Shown here: positions 41,279-48,894 of the stretch, piece after piece
How the letters are laid out: every line of letters starts with the position of its first letter
Numbering within the stretch: the first letter of the stretch is position 1
Assembly (NCBI RefSeq): GCF_001514195.1
Contig: NZ_KQ948745.1
Span: forward strand, 186,001-250,000
DNA length: 64,000 nt
Source: Streptomyces griseorubiginosus
Lineage (GTDB): Bacteria; Actinomycetota; Actinomycetes; Streptomycetales; Streptomycetaceae
Direction: 5' to 3'
The notes under the pieces: generated by a model
Told to the model about the DNA's origin: nothing
Databases searched by the model: none
Seen by the model: the letters and a program-made list of their open reading frames with translations, nothing else
Position numbers and translations under genes: made by a program

Positions 41279-41855
41279 CGAGGTAGCGCAGGAGGATGGC
41301 TGTGTCGTCGTCGGTCGGGGTGACGGGCAGGGCGGCGGCGTACGCGCCGTAGGCGCGGAGGGGTTCGACGATCTCCTGGGCGACCTTGAGGAGGGGGCGG
41401 GCCAGCTCGGGCGGGAGCGGGGAGGGCCGGCCGGTCGCGGCGGTGAGGTCCCAGGCGTGGACCGCGGCGTCCAGCCCGCAGGCCGCGGAGCCGGACCAGG
41501 GGGACATGCTGTGCGGTGGTACCGGTGTGGGGACCTCGGCGGCGTCCCGGTCGACTCCCGCCCACGCCTTGGCCGCGCGGGCCAGGGCGTCCTCGAGGAA
41601 CGCCGTGGGGTCGGCGCCCGCCAGGTCGCCCGACGGCTCGAAGGGGTTGAAGTCGGGGCCGGGTTCGCCGGTCAGCGCGGCGGCGAAGCCGATCTGGTCG
41701 CCGACGGCGTGCTGGAGGACCTGGGCGACGGTCCAGCGCTCGCAGGGCGTCGGCAGGTGCCAGCCGTCGTCGGGGACGGACCGGACCGCCGTGCGCAGTG
41801 CTTCGTGTGAGGCGTCCAGGACGTCCCAGCCGCTGGAGATCGTGCCGTCGCTCAT
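41250..41855 (-). CDS. TIGR03086/maleylpyruvate-isomerase-fold (DinB-like) protein
   Basis: 201-aa four-helix protein of the mycothiol-dependent / DinB superfamily. It has L-P-T-P-C-E-R-W-T-V-A-Q-V-L-Q-H-A-V-G-D-Q near residues 34-54 and A-V-H-A-W-D-L-T near 130, which hold the family metal-binding histidines. Enzymatic role unknown. The last nine residues (G-R-D-P-H-W-S-A-S) are encoded by the final unit of the downstream tandem array, so the C-terminus is shared with the repeat. Divergent from the L,D-transpeptidase gene. Confidence 0.85.
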   Translation of the reverse strand: MSDGTISSGWDVLDASHEALRTAVRSVPDDGWHLPTPCERWTVAQVLQHAVGDQIGFAAALTGEPGPDFNPFEPSGDLAGADPTAFLEDALARAAKAWAGVDRDAAEVPTPVPPHSMSPWSGSAACGLDAAVHAWDLTAATGRPSPLPPELARPLLKVAQEIVEPLRAYGAYAAALPVTPTDDDTAILLRYLGRDPHWSAS

Positions 41856-41988
41856 CGGAGAGCCCCCCTGGTGTCGGACTGTGGTCGGTGCCCTCACCCT
41901 GCTGAATGGTGCGGCCGTCCGTCCACCCCTGGCGCGCCCTTTGCTCTGTCCGGGTTCTGTCACATGAGGGCATTCGTCGCGCGGACGG

Positions 41989-42012
41989 GGAACCCGGCCG
42001 GGGACCGGGTCC
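41989..42012 (+). promoter_or_regulatory. Candidate sigma-E-type promoter of the L,D-transpeptidase gene
   Basis: GGAAC at 41989-41993, sixteen bases, then TCC at 42010-42012, 45 bp before the coding start. Streptomyces sigma-E promoters have GGAAC as -35 with a TC-type -10 at similar spacing, and sigma-E controls cell-wall genes. The -10 is a weak match. Confidence 0.35.
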
Positions 42013-42056
42013 CTCCTTTCCTCACAGCGGAGAACGGAGCGGACCACGCCTCTCAC

Positions 42057-43292
42057 ATGAATCTGGAGCAGACCTTGGCAACGCCGGACATAGCAGCACG
42101 GCGCGCACTGGGGACCTGTGCCGTCCTGGTGGTCGGCGCCCTCACCCTCACCGCGTGCGGAGGCGACTCCGACGGCGGCAGTGAGGGCAAGGGCGGCAAG
42201 GACTCCGCGCAGTCGTCCGCGGCGGAGATCGTCATCTCCGCGAAGAACGGTTCCACCGGCGCCTCGATCAACTCGACCGGCGTGAAGGTCAGCGACGGCA
42301 CGCTGACCGGCGTGAGGATGACGGTGGCGGGGACGGGCGAGGACGTACCGGGGACGATCGCGGCCGGCGGCGGGAGCTGGCAGCCCGCGGAGCAGCTGGA
42401 ACGGGGGACCAGGTACCGGATCACCGCCACGGCGAAGGACGCGGACGGGAAGGCCGTGGCCGCGAAGTCGGTGTTCACGACCGTCTCGAAGGCGCACAGC
42501 TTCATCGGGACGTACACGCCGGACGACGGGACGACGGTCGGTGTGGGGATGCCGGTGTCGTTCAGCTTCGACAAGGCGATCAGCGACCGGAAGGCCGTGC
42601 AGTCGCACATCACGGTCAGCTCCAGCAGCGGACAGCGGGTGGTGGGGCACTGGTTCGGGTCGCAGCGGCTCGACTTCCGGCCCGAGGAGTACTGGAAGGC
42701 CGGCTCCAAGGTCACGATGAAGATCGACCTGGACGGGGTGGAGGGGGCGAACGGCGTGACCGGCGTGCAGCGCAGGACCGTGAGCTTCACCGTCGGACGG
42801 TCCCAGGTGTCCACGGTGGACGTGAAGACGCAGACCATGACGGTGGTACGGGACGGCGAGGTCCTCAAGAAGGTGCCGATCTCGTCCGGCAGCCCCAAGT
42901 TCACCACCTACAACGGGCAGATGGTGATCACCGAGAAGCACAAGAAGATCCGCATGGACAGCCGGACGGTCGCGCTGGCCAACGCGTACGACATCCCGGA
43001 CGTGCCGGACGCGATGCGGCTGACGCAGTCCGGGACCTTCATCCACGGCAACTACTGGTACAACCAGGGCAATCCACCCTTCGGCCGTACCGGCACCAGC
43101 CATGGCTGCGTGGGACTGCGGGACGTCAAGGGCGGTCAGGGCGACACACCGGCCAGGTGGTTCTACGACAGCTCGATCGTCGGGGACGTCGTCATCGTGA
43201 AGAACTCCCCCGACAAGCAGGTCGCACCCGACAACGGACTCAACGGCTGGAACCTCCCCTGGGCCGAGTGGACCGCCGGAAGTGCCGTCTGA
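42057..43292 (+). CDS. L,D-transpeptidase lipoprotein with Ig-like domains
   Basis: 411-aa extracytoplasmic enzyme forming 3-3 peptidoglycan cross-links. Signal peptide with lipobox L-T-A-C (Cys34), then an acidic Gly/Ser linker. Residues ~60-160 and ~165-255 form two Ig-like domains, as in mycobacterial LdtMt2-type enzymes. The YkuD catalytic domain ends in the motif H-G-N-Y-W...S-H-G-C-V-G-L-R-D, with Cys351 as nucleophile. Start ATG 42057. An upstream in-frame extension to 41871 has no signal-peptide sense. A possible sigma-E promoter lies upstream. Confidence 0.93.
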   Translation: MNLEQTLATPDIAARRALGTCAVLVVGALTLTACGGDSDGGSEGKGGKDSAQSSAAEIVISAKNGSTGASINSTGVKVSDGTLTGVRMTVAGTGEDVPGTIAAGGGSWQPAEQLERGTRYRITATAKDADGKAVAAKSVFTTVSKAHSFIGTYTPDDGTTVGVGMPVSFSFDKAISDRKAVQSHITVSSSSGQRVVGHWFGSQRLDFRPEEYWKAGSKVTMKIDLDGVEGANGVTGVQRRTVSFTVGRSQVSTVDVKTQTMTVVRDGEVLKKVPISSGSPKFTTYNGQMVITEKHKKIRMDSRTVALANAYDIPDVPDAMRLTQSGTFIHGNYWYNQGNPPFGRTGTSHGCVGLRDVKGGQGDTPARWFYDSSIVGDVVIVKNSPDKQVAPDNGLNGWNLPWAEWTAGSAV

Positions 43293-43449
43293 CCGGCGGC
43301 TTTTGACGGAACATCGGGCCGCGTGGGAACTTCTCGCGCGGTCCGGGCGTTTTCCGGACGTACGTTTTCTCGGTTCCCGGACATGATGTCCGACCGAGGG
43401 GCTACGGTATGCACCCACAAGGTGACATGCAGCAACGCCGGGAGAAACC

Positions 43450-44196
43450 TTGAGCGTTCCGTACGAGACGGCAGCGTACGAACCACCCGAGTCGCCCGAG
43501 TCTCCGGAGGAGCACCTCGCGCGTCTCCTCGGTCGTGCCCTGAACTCCTTCGAGCTGCCGGACGAGACCATCCGGCGCCTGGACTGCGCGCTGGCGTACG
43601 ACAGTTCGCTGCACTCCGCGCACCACAGCGCGGGCCTGCACCGCGAGACGTACCGGCACACCTGGCTGCTCGACGACGGCTCCGCGCTCACCCTGTGGGA
43701 GCTCGTCCACAACACCGCCCGCGACAGCCTGCCGCAGCACGAGGTGTACGTCGACGAGGAGGAGCTGCGGGCGGCGACCGCCCGGCTGCCCTTACCGGCG
43801 GAGACACCTGACTTCGAACTGCCGGTGACGGTACAGCTGGAGCCCGTGCACCCGCCGCGGCACGCCTACGTCCCGGACGACTCACCGGACCACGCGCGCC
43901 GGCTGCTGCGCCGCGCGGAGAACGCGGACCGGCCGGGCGCGGAGACGGCGGCGCTGCTGTCCGAGGCGTTCGCGCACCAGATCACCCAGGCCTTCGGGCG
44001 CCCGTGCCGGGCGGGGCGGTCCGGGCTGGGTTTCTCGCTGTACGAGCACGCGTTCCTGCTGCGCGACGGTGCGGAGATCTCCCTGTGGGAGGTCGAGCAC
44101 ACGGCCACGCCGGACGGGCGGCACATGTGCGAGGTGTACGTCAGCGAGGACGCGGCCCGCGAGGCGATGGAACGGCGCGCGGCACAACTGTCCTGA
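43450..44196 (+). CDS. DUF6227-like internally duplicated protein with a TTA codon
   Basis: 248-aa protein, probably the DUF6227 family (named from memory). A TTG start follows GGGAGAAA. It is two copies of one ~95-residue unit. Residues ~19-109 and ~145-240 align through E/D-H-x-x-R-L-L, then Y-R-H-T-W-L-L-D-D-G / Y-E-H-A-F-L-L-R-D-G, L-T-L-W-E-L-V-H / I-S-L-W-E-V-E-H and H-E-V-Y-V / C-E-V-Y-V. Leu115 is encoded by TTA (43792-43794), the rare bldA-read codon, so translation may be restricted to late growth. No catalytic motif is visible. Confidence 0.75.
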   Translation: MSVPYETAAYEPPESPESPEEHLARLLGRALNSFELPDETIRRLDCALAYDSSLHSAHHSAGLHRETYRHTWLLDDGSALTLWELVHNTARDSLPQHEVYVDEEELRAATARLPLPAETPDFELPVTVQLEPVHPPRHAYVPDDSPDHARRLLRRAENADRPGAETAALLSEAFAHQITQAFGRPCRAGRSGLGFSLYEHAFLLRDGAEISLWEVEHTATPDGRHMCEVYVSEDAAREAMERRAAQLS

Positions 44197-44203
44197 GCGG
44201 ACC

Positions 44204-44282
44204 GCCGGTTGGGCGCCGGTTGGGCTCGGCGGGCGCAGAGCCGTCCGGCGGCTGCTGCCTCAGCGGCGGCTACTGCCTCAGC
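44204..44282. repeat. Short tandem repeats between two convergent genes
   Basis: GCCGGTTGGGC occurs twice in tandem (44204-44214 and 44215-44225). Further on, an 18-bp unit GGCGGCTGCTGCCTCAGC (44247-44264) is repeated with one change at 44265-44282. The second 18-mer includes the TCA stop of the minus-strand gene at 44278. Confidence 0.8.
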
Positions 44283-44532
44283 GGCCGCCGCTGAGCTGTC
44301 GTACCAGACCCGCGAACGCGTCCTCCTCCGCCGGGCTCAGGGCGACGGACTCGTGGCCGGGGGCGGCCCGGCGCTGGCGGGGGAAGGCGGGCAGACCGTG
44401 GTCGACGCGCCAGGTGACGGCTTCGTGGCGGCCGTGTCGCAGCAGGTAGGCCAACCCCGCGGTCCAGGCGAAGACCACCAGGACGAGAAGGGTCACACCC
44501 AGCAGCTGGTAGACGGAGACGTGCTCAGGCAT
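44278..44532 (-). CDS. Small membrane protein (84 aa), unknown
   Basis: One hydrophobic helix at residues ~8-30 (Y-Q-L-L-G-V-T-L-L-V-L-V-V-F-A-W-T-A-G-L), then a basic cytoplasmic tail with R-H-G-R-H-E-A-V-T-W-R-V-D-H-G-L-P and a final P-A-E-E-D-A-F-A-G-L-V-R-Q-L-S-G-G-R. Start ATG 44532. The stop lies in an 18-bp repeat shared with the gap. Not recognised; the clear start and codon bias suggest a real gene. Confidence 0.65.
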   Translation of the reverse strand: MPEHVSVYQLLGVTLLVLVVFAWTAGLAYLLRHGRHEAVTWRVDHGLPAFPRQRRAAPGHESVALSPAEEDAFAGLVRQLSGGR

Positions 44533-44631
44533 GCCGTCCAGTAGACACCACGGTCCGGGACTTTGGCCCCGGACCGTGACGTATCTCGCAGGTGCCGTGA
44601 ACACCTCACAGCAGCCCCAAAGGGGCGGTTC

Positions 44632-46767
44632 CTACGCGGCGACCGGCTGCTTCGCCGGCTGTTCGGCGACGGGTGCCGCGGGGGCCTCGGCCTCCGGGGT
44701 CGTCTTGCGCAGCCCCTTCAGGACGATGACCAGGCCGGCCGTGATCGCCGTGCCGATGGCGATGGCGAGCAGGTAGAGGAACGGCTTGCCGATCAGGAAG
44801 GTGACCCAGATGCCGCCGTGCGGGGCGCGCAGGGTGGAGCCGAAGGCCATGGTCAGGCCGCCGGTGACCGCGCCGCCCACCATGGAGGCGGGGATGACGC
44901 GCAGCGGGTCGGCCGCGGCGAACGGGATCGCGCCCTCGGAGATGAAGGAGGCACCGAGGACCCAGGCCGCCTTGCCGTTCTCGCGTTCGGCGGGGGTGAA
45001 GAGCTTCTTGCGGACGGTGGTCGCGAGGGCCATGCCCAGCGGGGGCACCATGCCGGCGGCCATCACGGCGGCCATGACCTTCATCGCGGAGTCGCTCGGG
45101 TTCTGGACGGCGATACCGGCGGTGGCGAAGGCGTAGGCGACCTTGTTGACCGGTCCGCCGAGGTCGAAGCACATCATCAGGCCGAGGAGGATGCCGAGCA
45201 GGATGGCGTTGGTGCCGGAGAGGCTGTTGAGCCAGTCCGTCATGGCCTTCTGGGCCTCGGCGATGGGCTTGCCGATGACGATGAACATCAGGAAGCCGAC
45301 GACGATCGACGAGATCAGCGGGATGACGACCACCGGCATGATGCCGCGCAGGACCGGCGGGATCTTCACCCGCTGGATGGCGAGGACCACACCGCCGGCC
45401 AGCAGCCCGGCGACCAGGCCGCCGAGGAAGCCGGCGTTGATGTTGACGGAGATCATGCCGCCGACGAAGCCCGGCACGAGTCCCGGCCGGTCGGCCATGC
45501 CGAAGGCGATGTAGCCGGCCAGCACCGGGATCAGGAAGCCGAAGGCGACCCCGCCGATCTGGAACAGCAGCGCGCCCCAGCTGTCGACCTGGCCCCAGTC
45601 GAAGTGCTCGGAGACCGACTTGGCGCCGTTGATCTGGTAGCCGCCGATCGCGAAGCCGAGGGCGATGAGGAGACCGCCCGCGGCGACGAAGGGGACCATG
45701 TAGCTCACGCCGGTCATCAGCCACTTGCGGAGCTTGGTGCCGTAGCCGTCGCCGGGGTCACCGGCCCGCTCGACCGGCGTACCGCCGCCCTTGGCCGTCG
45801 CGCTGACCTCACCGCGGGCCGCCTTTCCGCGCACCTCGGTGATGAGTTCGGCGGGGCGGTTGATGCCCGCCTTCACACCGACGTCGACGGTGGGCTTGCC
45901 GGCGAAGCGGTCCTTCTCCCGTACGGGGACGTCGTGGGCGAAGATCACGCCGTCCGCGGCCGCGATGACCGCCGGGTCGAGCCGGGTGAAGCCGGCCGAG
46001 CCCTGGGTCTCGACGACGAGTTCGACACCCGCCTCGCGGCCCGCGTTCTCCAGCGACTCGGCGGCCATGTAGGTGTGGGCGATGCCGGTCGGGCAGGAGG
46101 TGACGGCGACGATCCGGAAGGGGGCCGCCGGGGCGTCGGGAGCGGCGGGGGCCGCCGGCGCGGTGGTGGCCGTTGCGGCATCGGCGGAGGCCGCCGCCGA
46201 TGCCGCAACGGAGTCTTCGGAGGGACGGTCCTCGGAGGCGCGAGTCTCGGAGGCGCGCGCCTCGGAGGCCTGCGGGGCGGTGGTCGCCTCGGCGGGTGCC
46301 TCGGGTGCCTCGGGTGCCTCGGGTGCCTGGTCCCCCCGGATCAGCGCCGCCGCGCCCGCCGCGTCCCCCGCGGCCCGCAGCGCGTCCGTGAACTCGGTGT
46401 TCATCAGCTGCCGGGCCAGCGACGACAGGATCGTCAGGTGGGCGTCGTCGGCGCCCGCGGGGGCGGCGATCAGGAAGATCAGGTCGGCGGGGCCGTCCGG
46501 CGCGCCGAAGTCGATGCCGGCGGCGCTGCGTCCGAAGGCGAGCGTCGGCTCGGTGACGTGCTCGCTGCGGCAGTGCGGGATGCCGATGCCGCCGTCGAGG
46601 CCGGTCGGCATCTGGGCCTCGCGGGCGGCCACGTCGGCGAGGAAGCCGTCCAGGTCGGTGACCCGGCCCAGGGCGACCATGCGCTCGGCGAGGGCACGTG
46701 CCGCCGCTTCCTTGGTGTCGGCGGACAGGTCGAGGTCGACCAGGTCCGCGGTGATCATCTCGCTCAT
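44632..46767 (-). CDS. fruA: PTS fructose transporter EIIABC
   Basis: 711-aa fused phosphotransferase permease that takes up fructose as fructose-1-phosphate. EIIA (residues ~1-145) has the phosphorylated His65 in G-I-P-H-C-R. A ~70-residue Ala/Pro/Ser/Glu linker with repeated E-A-P and S-E-x-R motifs follows. EIIB has Cys225 in V-T-S-C-P-T-G-I-A-H-T-Y-M-A-A-E, and EIIC (~340-690) is the membrane channel. Last gene of the fruR-fruK-fruA operon; the ATG overlaps the stop of a small upstream frame. Confidence 0.95.
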   Translation of the reverse strand: MSEMITADLVDLDLSADTKEAAARALAERMVALGRVTDLDGFLADVAAREAQMPTGLDGGIGIPHCRSEHVTEPTLAFGRSAAGIDFGAPDGPADLIFLIAAPAGADDAHLTILSSLARQLMNTEFTDALRAAGDAAGAAALIRGDQAPEAPEAPEAPAEATTAPQASEARASETRASEDRPSEDSVAASAAASADAATATTAPAAPAAPDAPAAPFRIVAVTSCPTGIAHTYMAAESLENAGREAGVELVVETQGSAGFTRLDPAVIAAADGVIFAHDVPVREKDRFAGKPTVDVGVKAGINRPAELITEVRGKAARGEVSATAKGGGTPVERAGDPGDGYGTKLRKWLMTGVSYMVPFVAAGGLLIALGFAIGGYQINGAKSVSEHFDWGQVDSWGALLFQIGGVAFGFLIPVLAGYIAFGMADRPGLVPGFVGGMISVNINAGFLGGLVAGLLAGGVVLAIQRVKIPPVLRGIMPVVVIPLISSIVVGFLMFIVIGKPIAEAQKAMTDWLNSLSGTNAILLGILLGLMMCFDLGGPVNKVAYAFATAGIAVQNPSDSAMKVMAAVMAAGMVPPLGMALATTVRKKLFTPAERENGKAAWVLGASFISEGAIPFAAADPLRVIPASMVGGAVTGGLTMAFGSTLRAPHGGIWVTFLIGKPFLYLLAIAIGTAITAGLVIVLKGLRKTTPEAEAPAAPVAEQPAKQPVAA

Positions 46768-46979
46768 CGCGGGCTCCTTCGCACGCGTATCGCCCGGAAT
46801 GCGGAGTGGGCGTCGGGGGTGGGGACGGGGGTGCAGCGGGGGTTCTTCACCGGGAGGGGGGTGGCGGCGGGGAGTAAGGGCGCCGGTACGGCCGTAGGGG
46901 CGCCGACGCGGTCCAGAGCCCTGAGGGGCGGTGCGGCCGTGGGGAGAGCCATGAGGGGCGGTATGACGGGGCCGTTCAT
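46764..46979 (-). CDS. Possible 71-aa proline-rich small ORF between fruK and fruA
   Basis: The frame starts at an ATG overlapping the fruK stop (ATGA, 46976-46979) and ends at a TGA overlapping the fruA ATG (46764-46767). It encodes M-N-G-P-V-I-P-P-L-M-A-L-P-T-A-A-P-P with many Pro, Ala and Arg. Product and reality are uncertain; it could be translated only to couple fruK to fruA. The double ATGA arrangement is the main evidence, and codon use is no stronger than expected from GC content. Confidence 0.35.
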   Translation of the reverse strand: MNGPVIPPLMALPTAAPPLRALDRVGAPTAVPAPLLPAATPLPVKNPRCTPVPTPDAHSAFRAIRVRRSPR

Positions 46980-47923
46980 GACACCGGCTCCTTGAGCGGG
47001 CGGTCCACCGGCACCTCCGCCGTGACCGTGACGGCGGCCGGGTCCAGGTCGGCCGGGGTCGGCATGACGCTGCCGGGCAGCTGGACGGCCGCCGCGCCGT
47101 GCGCCACCGCGGAGGCGAGGGCGTCCGGGCCGCTGCCGCCGGCGATCAGGAAGCCGGCCAGGGACGAGTCGCCCGCGCCGACATTGCTGCGTACGACGTC
47201 CACGCGCGCGCTGCCGAACCAGGCGCCCGAGGCGTCCACGAGTAGTTGCCCGTCCGCGCCCAGGCTCGCGAGGACGGCACGGGCGCCCATCTCGCGCAGT
47301 TCCTCGGCGGCCTTCAGGGCGTCGCCCACGGTGGCGAGGGGGCGTCCGACGGCCTCCGCGAGCTCCTCGGCGTTGGGCTTGACCACGTCGGGCCGTTCCC
47401 GCAGCGCCTCCTGGAGGGCGCGGCCCGAGGTGTCCAGGGCGATCCGGGCACCTCCGGCGTGCGCCCGGGCCACCACGTCGGCGTACCAGGAGGGCGCGAG
47501 CCCCCGGGGCAGGCTTCCGCAGCAGGCGATCCACGCGGCGTCCCGGGACTGCGCGCGAACCGTCTCCAGGAGCAGTTCCTGCTCGTCGGGAGAGAGTTCG
47601 GGGCCCGGTGCGTTGATCTTCGTGAGCACGCCGTCGGACTCGGCGAGCGCGATGTTCGAGCGGGTGGCGCCCGCGACCGGCACCGGCGCGACCTCGATGC
47701 CCTGGGCGTCGAGCAGGTCGGCGACGAGCGCGCCCGGCGCCCCGCCCAGCGGGAGGACGGCGACCGTGCGCTGTCCGGCGGCGGCGACCGCGCGCGAGAC
47801 GTTGACGCCCTTGCCGCCGGGGTCCATGCGCTCGCCGGTGGCGCGGATGACCTCGCCGCGGTCGAGGGCGGGCACCTCGTAGGTGCGGTCCAGGGACGGG
47901 TTCGGGGTGACGGTGAGGATCAT
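46976..47923 (-). CDS. fruK: 1-phosphofructokinase
   Basis: Phosphorylates fructose-1-phosphate made by the PTS to fructose-1,6-bisphosphate. 315 aa, PfkB family. N-terminal T-V-T-P-N-P-S-L-D-R-T-Y, G-G-K-G-V-N-V-S-R near 38 and the C-terminal N-V-G-A-G-D-S-S-L-A-G (anion hole and catalytic Asp) near 245. ATG overlaps the fruR stop by 4 bp. Confidence 0.96.
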   Translation of the reverse strand: MILTVTPNPSLDRTYEVPALDRGEVIRATGERMDPGGKGVNVSRAVAAAGQRTVAVLPLGGAPGALVADLLDAQGIEVAPVPVAGATRSNIALAESDGVLTKINAPGPELSPDEQELLLETVRAQSRDAAWIACCGSLPRGLAPSWYADVVARAHAGGARIALDTSGRALQEALRERPDVVKPNAEELAEAVGRPLATVGDALKAAEELREMGARAVLASLGADGQLLVDASGAWFGSARVDVVRSNVGAGDSSLAGFLIAGGSGPDALASAVAHGAAAVQLPGSVMPTPADLDPAAVTVTAEVPVDRPLKEPVS

Positions 47924-48681
47924 GCGCGCACTACTTCCGTGCCGCCGCGCTCGATGGCGGCGGTGTCTTCGGGGCTCAGCCCGCTGTCGGTGATCAGCAG
48001 GTCCACGTCGCCCAGGTCGCCGAAGCGGGCGAAGTGCTCCTGGCCGTGCTTGGCGGAGTCGGCGAGGAGGACCACGCGGCGGGCGGCGGCGATCGCCGCG
48101 CGCTTGACCGCGGCCTCGGCGAGGTCGGGGGTGGTCAGGCCGTGCTCGGCGGAGAAGCCGTTGGCGGCGACGAACAGGACGTCGGCCCGGATCTCGCCGT
48201 AGGCCCGCAGCGCCCAGGCGTCGACGGCTGCGCGGGTGCGGTGCCGTACCCGCCCCCCGACGAGGTGGAGCTGGATGCCGGGGTGGTCCGCGAGGCGGGC
48301 CGCGATCGGCAGGCTGTGGGTGACGACGGTGAGCGAGGCCTCCAGCGGGACGGCGGCGGCCAGGCGGGCCACGGTGGTGCCGGCGTCGAGGATCAGGGTG
48401 CCCTCGGTCGGCAGTTCCGCGAGGGCCGCCTTGGCGATGTGGTCCTTCTCGTCGGCCGCGGTGGTCTCGCGCTCGGCGAGGTCCGGCTCGAAGTCGAGGC
48501 GGCCGGCCGGGAGGGCCCCGCCGTGCACCCGGCGCAGCAGGCCGGCGCGGTCGAGGGCCTTCAGGTCCCGGCGGATGGTCTCCGCGGTGACCTGGAACTC
48601 CTCGGCCAGCGAGACGACGTCCACCCGCCCGCCGTCACGCGCGAGCCGGAGGATCTCCTGCTGCCGCTCCGGTGCGTACAT
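47920..48681 (-). CDS. fruR: DeoR family repressor of the fructose operon
   Basis: 253-aa regulator. N-terminal DeoR helix-turn-helix (Y-A-P-E-R-Q-Q-E-I-L...V-T-A-E-T-I-R-R-D-L-K-A-L-D). The C-terminal sugar-phosphate domain contains D-A-G-T-T-V-A-R-L-A. First gene of the operon; it probably senses fructose-1-phosphate. The direct repeats just upstream are its likely operator. Confidence 0.93.
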   Translation of the reverse strand: MYAPERQQEILRLARDGGRVDVVSLAEEFQVTAETIRRDLKALDRAGLLRRVHGGALPAGRLDFEPDLAERETTAADEKDHIAKAALAELPTEGTLILDAGTTVARLAAAVPLEASLTVVTHSLPIAARLADHPGIQLHLVGGRVRHRTRAAVDAWALRAYGEIRADVLFVAANGFSAEHGLTTPDLAEAAVKRAAIAAARRVVLLADSAKHGQEHFARFGDLGDVDLLITDSGLSPEDTAAIERGGTEVVRA

Positions 48682-48760
48682 GTCCGCTCGCCTCCGACCG
48701 ATGCCCGAACGTGTGGTTTCAGGTGGGAGGCTACGCCCGGATTTCCGGGATGTAAACAGG

Positions 48761-48793
48761 TTCGGGCGTGATTCGGGTGCGATTCGGGCATGA
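48761..48793. promoter_or_regulatory. Triple 11-bp repeat, FruR operator
   Basis: TTCGGGCGTGA, TTCGGGTGCGA and TTCGGGCATGA follow one another without gaps (48761-48793), 80 bp before fruR. An inverted ATGCCCGAA occurs at 48700-48708, nearer the gene. Direct repeats at one-turn spacing are typical DeoR-family sites. Confidence 0.65.
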
Positions 48794-48846
48794 ACGGACG
48801 CCCGGTTGTGTCCGAGTACGGCGAGGGGTTGTGACCGGGTACGACG

Positions 48847-48882
48847 AAGGGGCCCGGTACCTGGGCAGGTACCGGGCCCCTT
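48847..48882. terminator. Perfect 16-bp hairpin terminator
   Basis: AAGGGGCCCGGTACCT with its complement around GGGC, followed by TTCTCC. Downstream of the minus-strand DHA2 transporter (stop at 48895) and upstream of the fru promoter. Confidence 0.85.
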
Positions 48883-48894
48883 CTCCCCGAGCGG

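Noticed and set aside
44204..44282. CRISPR array
   Set aside because: Repeats here and elsewhere are tandem without unique spacers, too short, and no cas genes are present.
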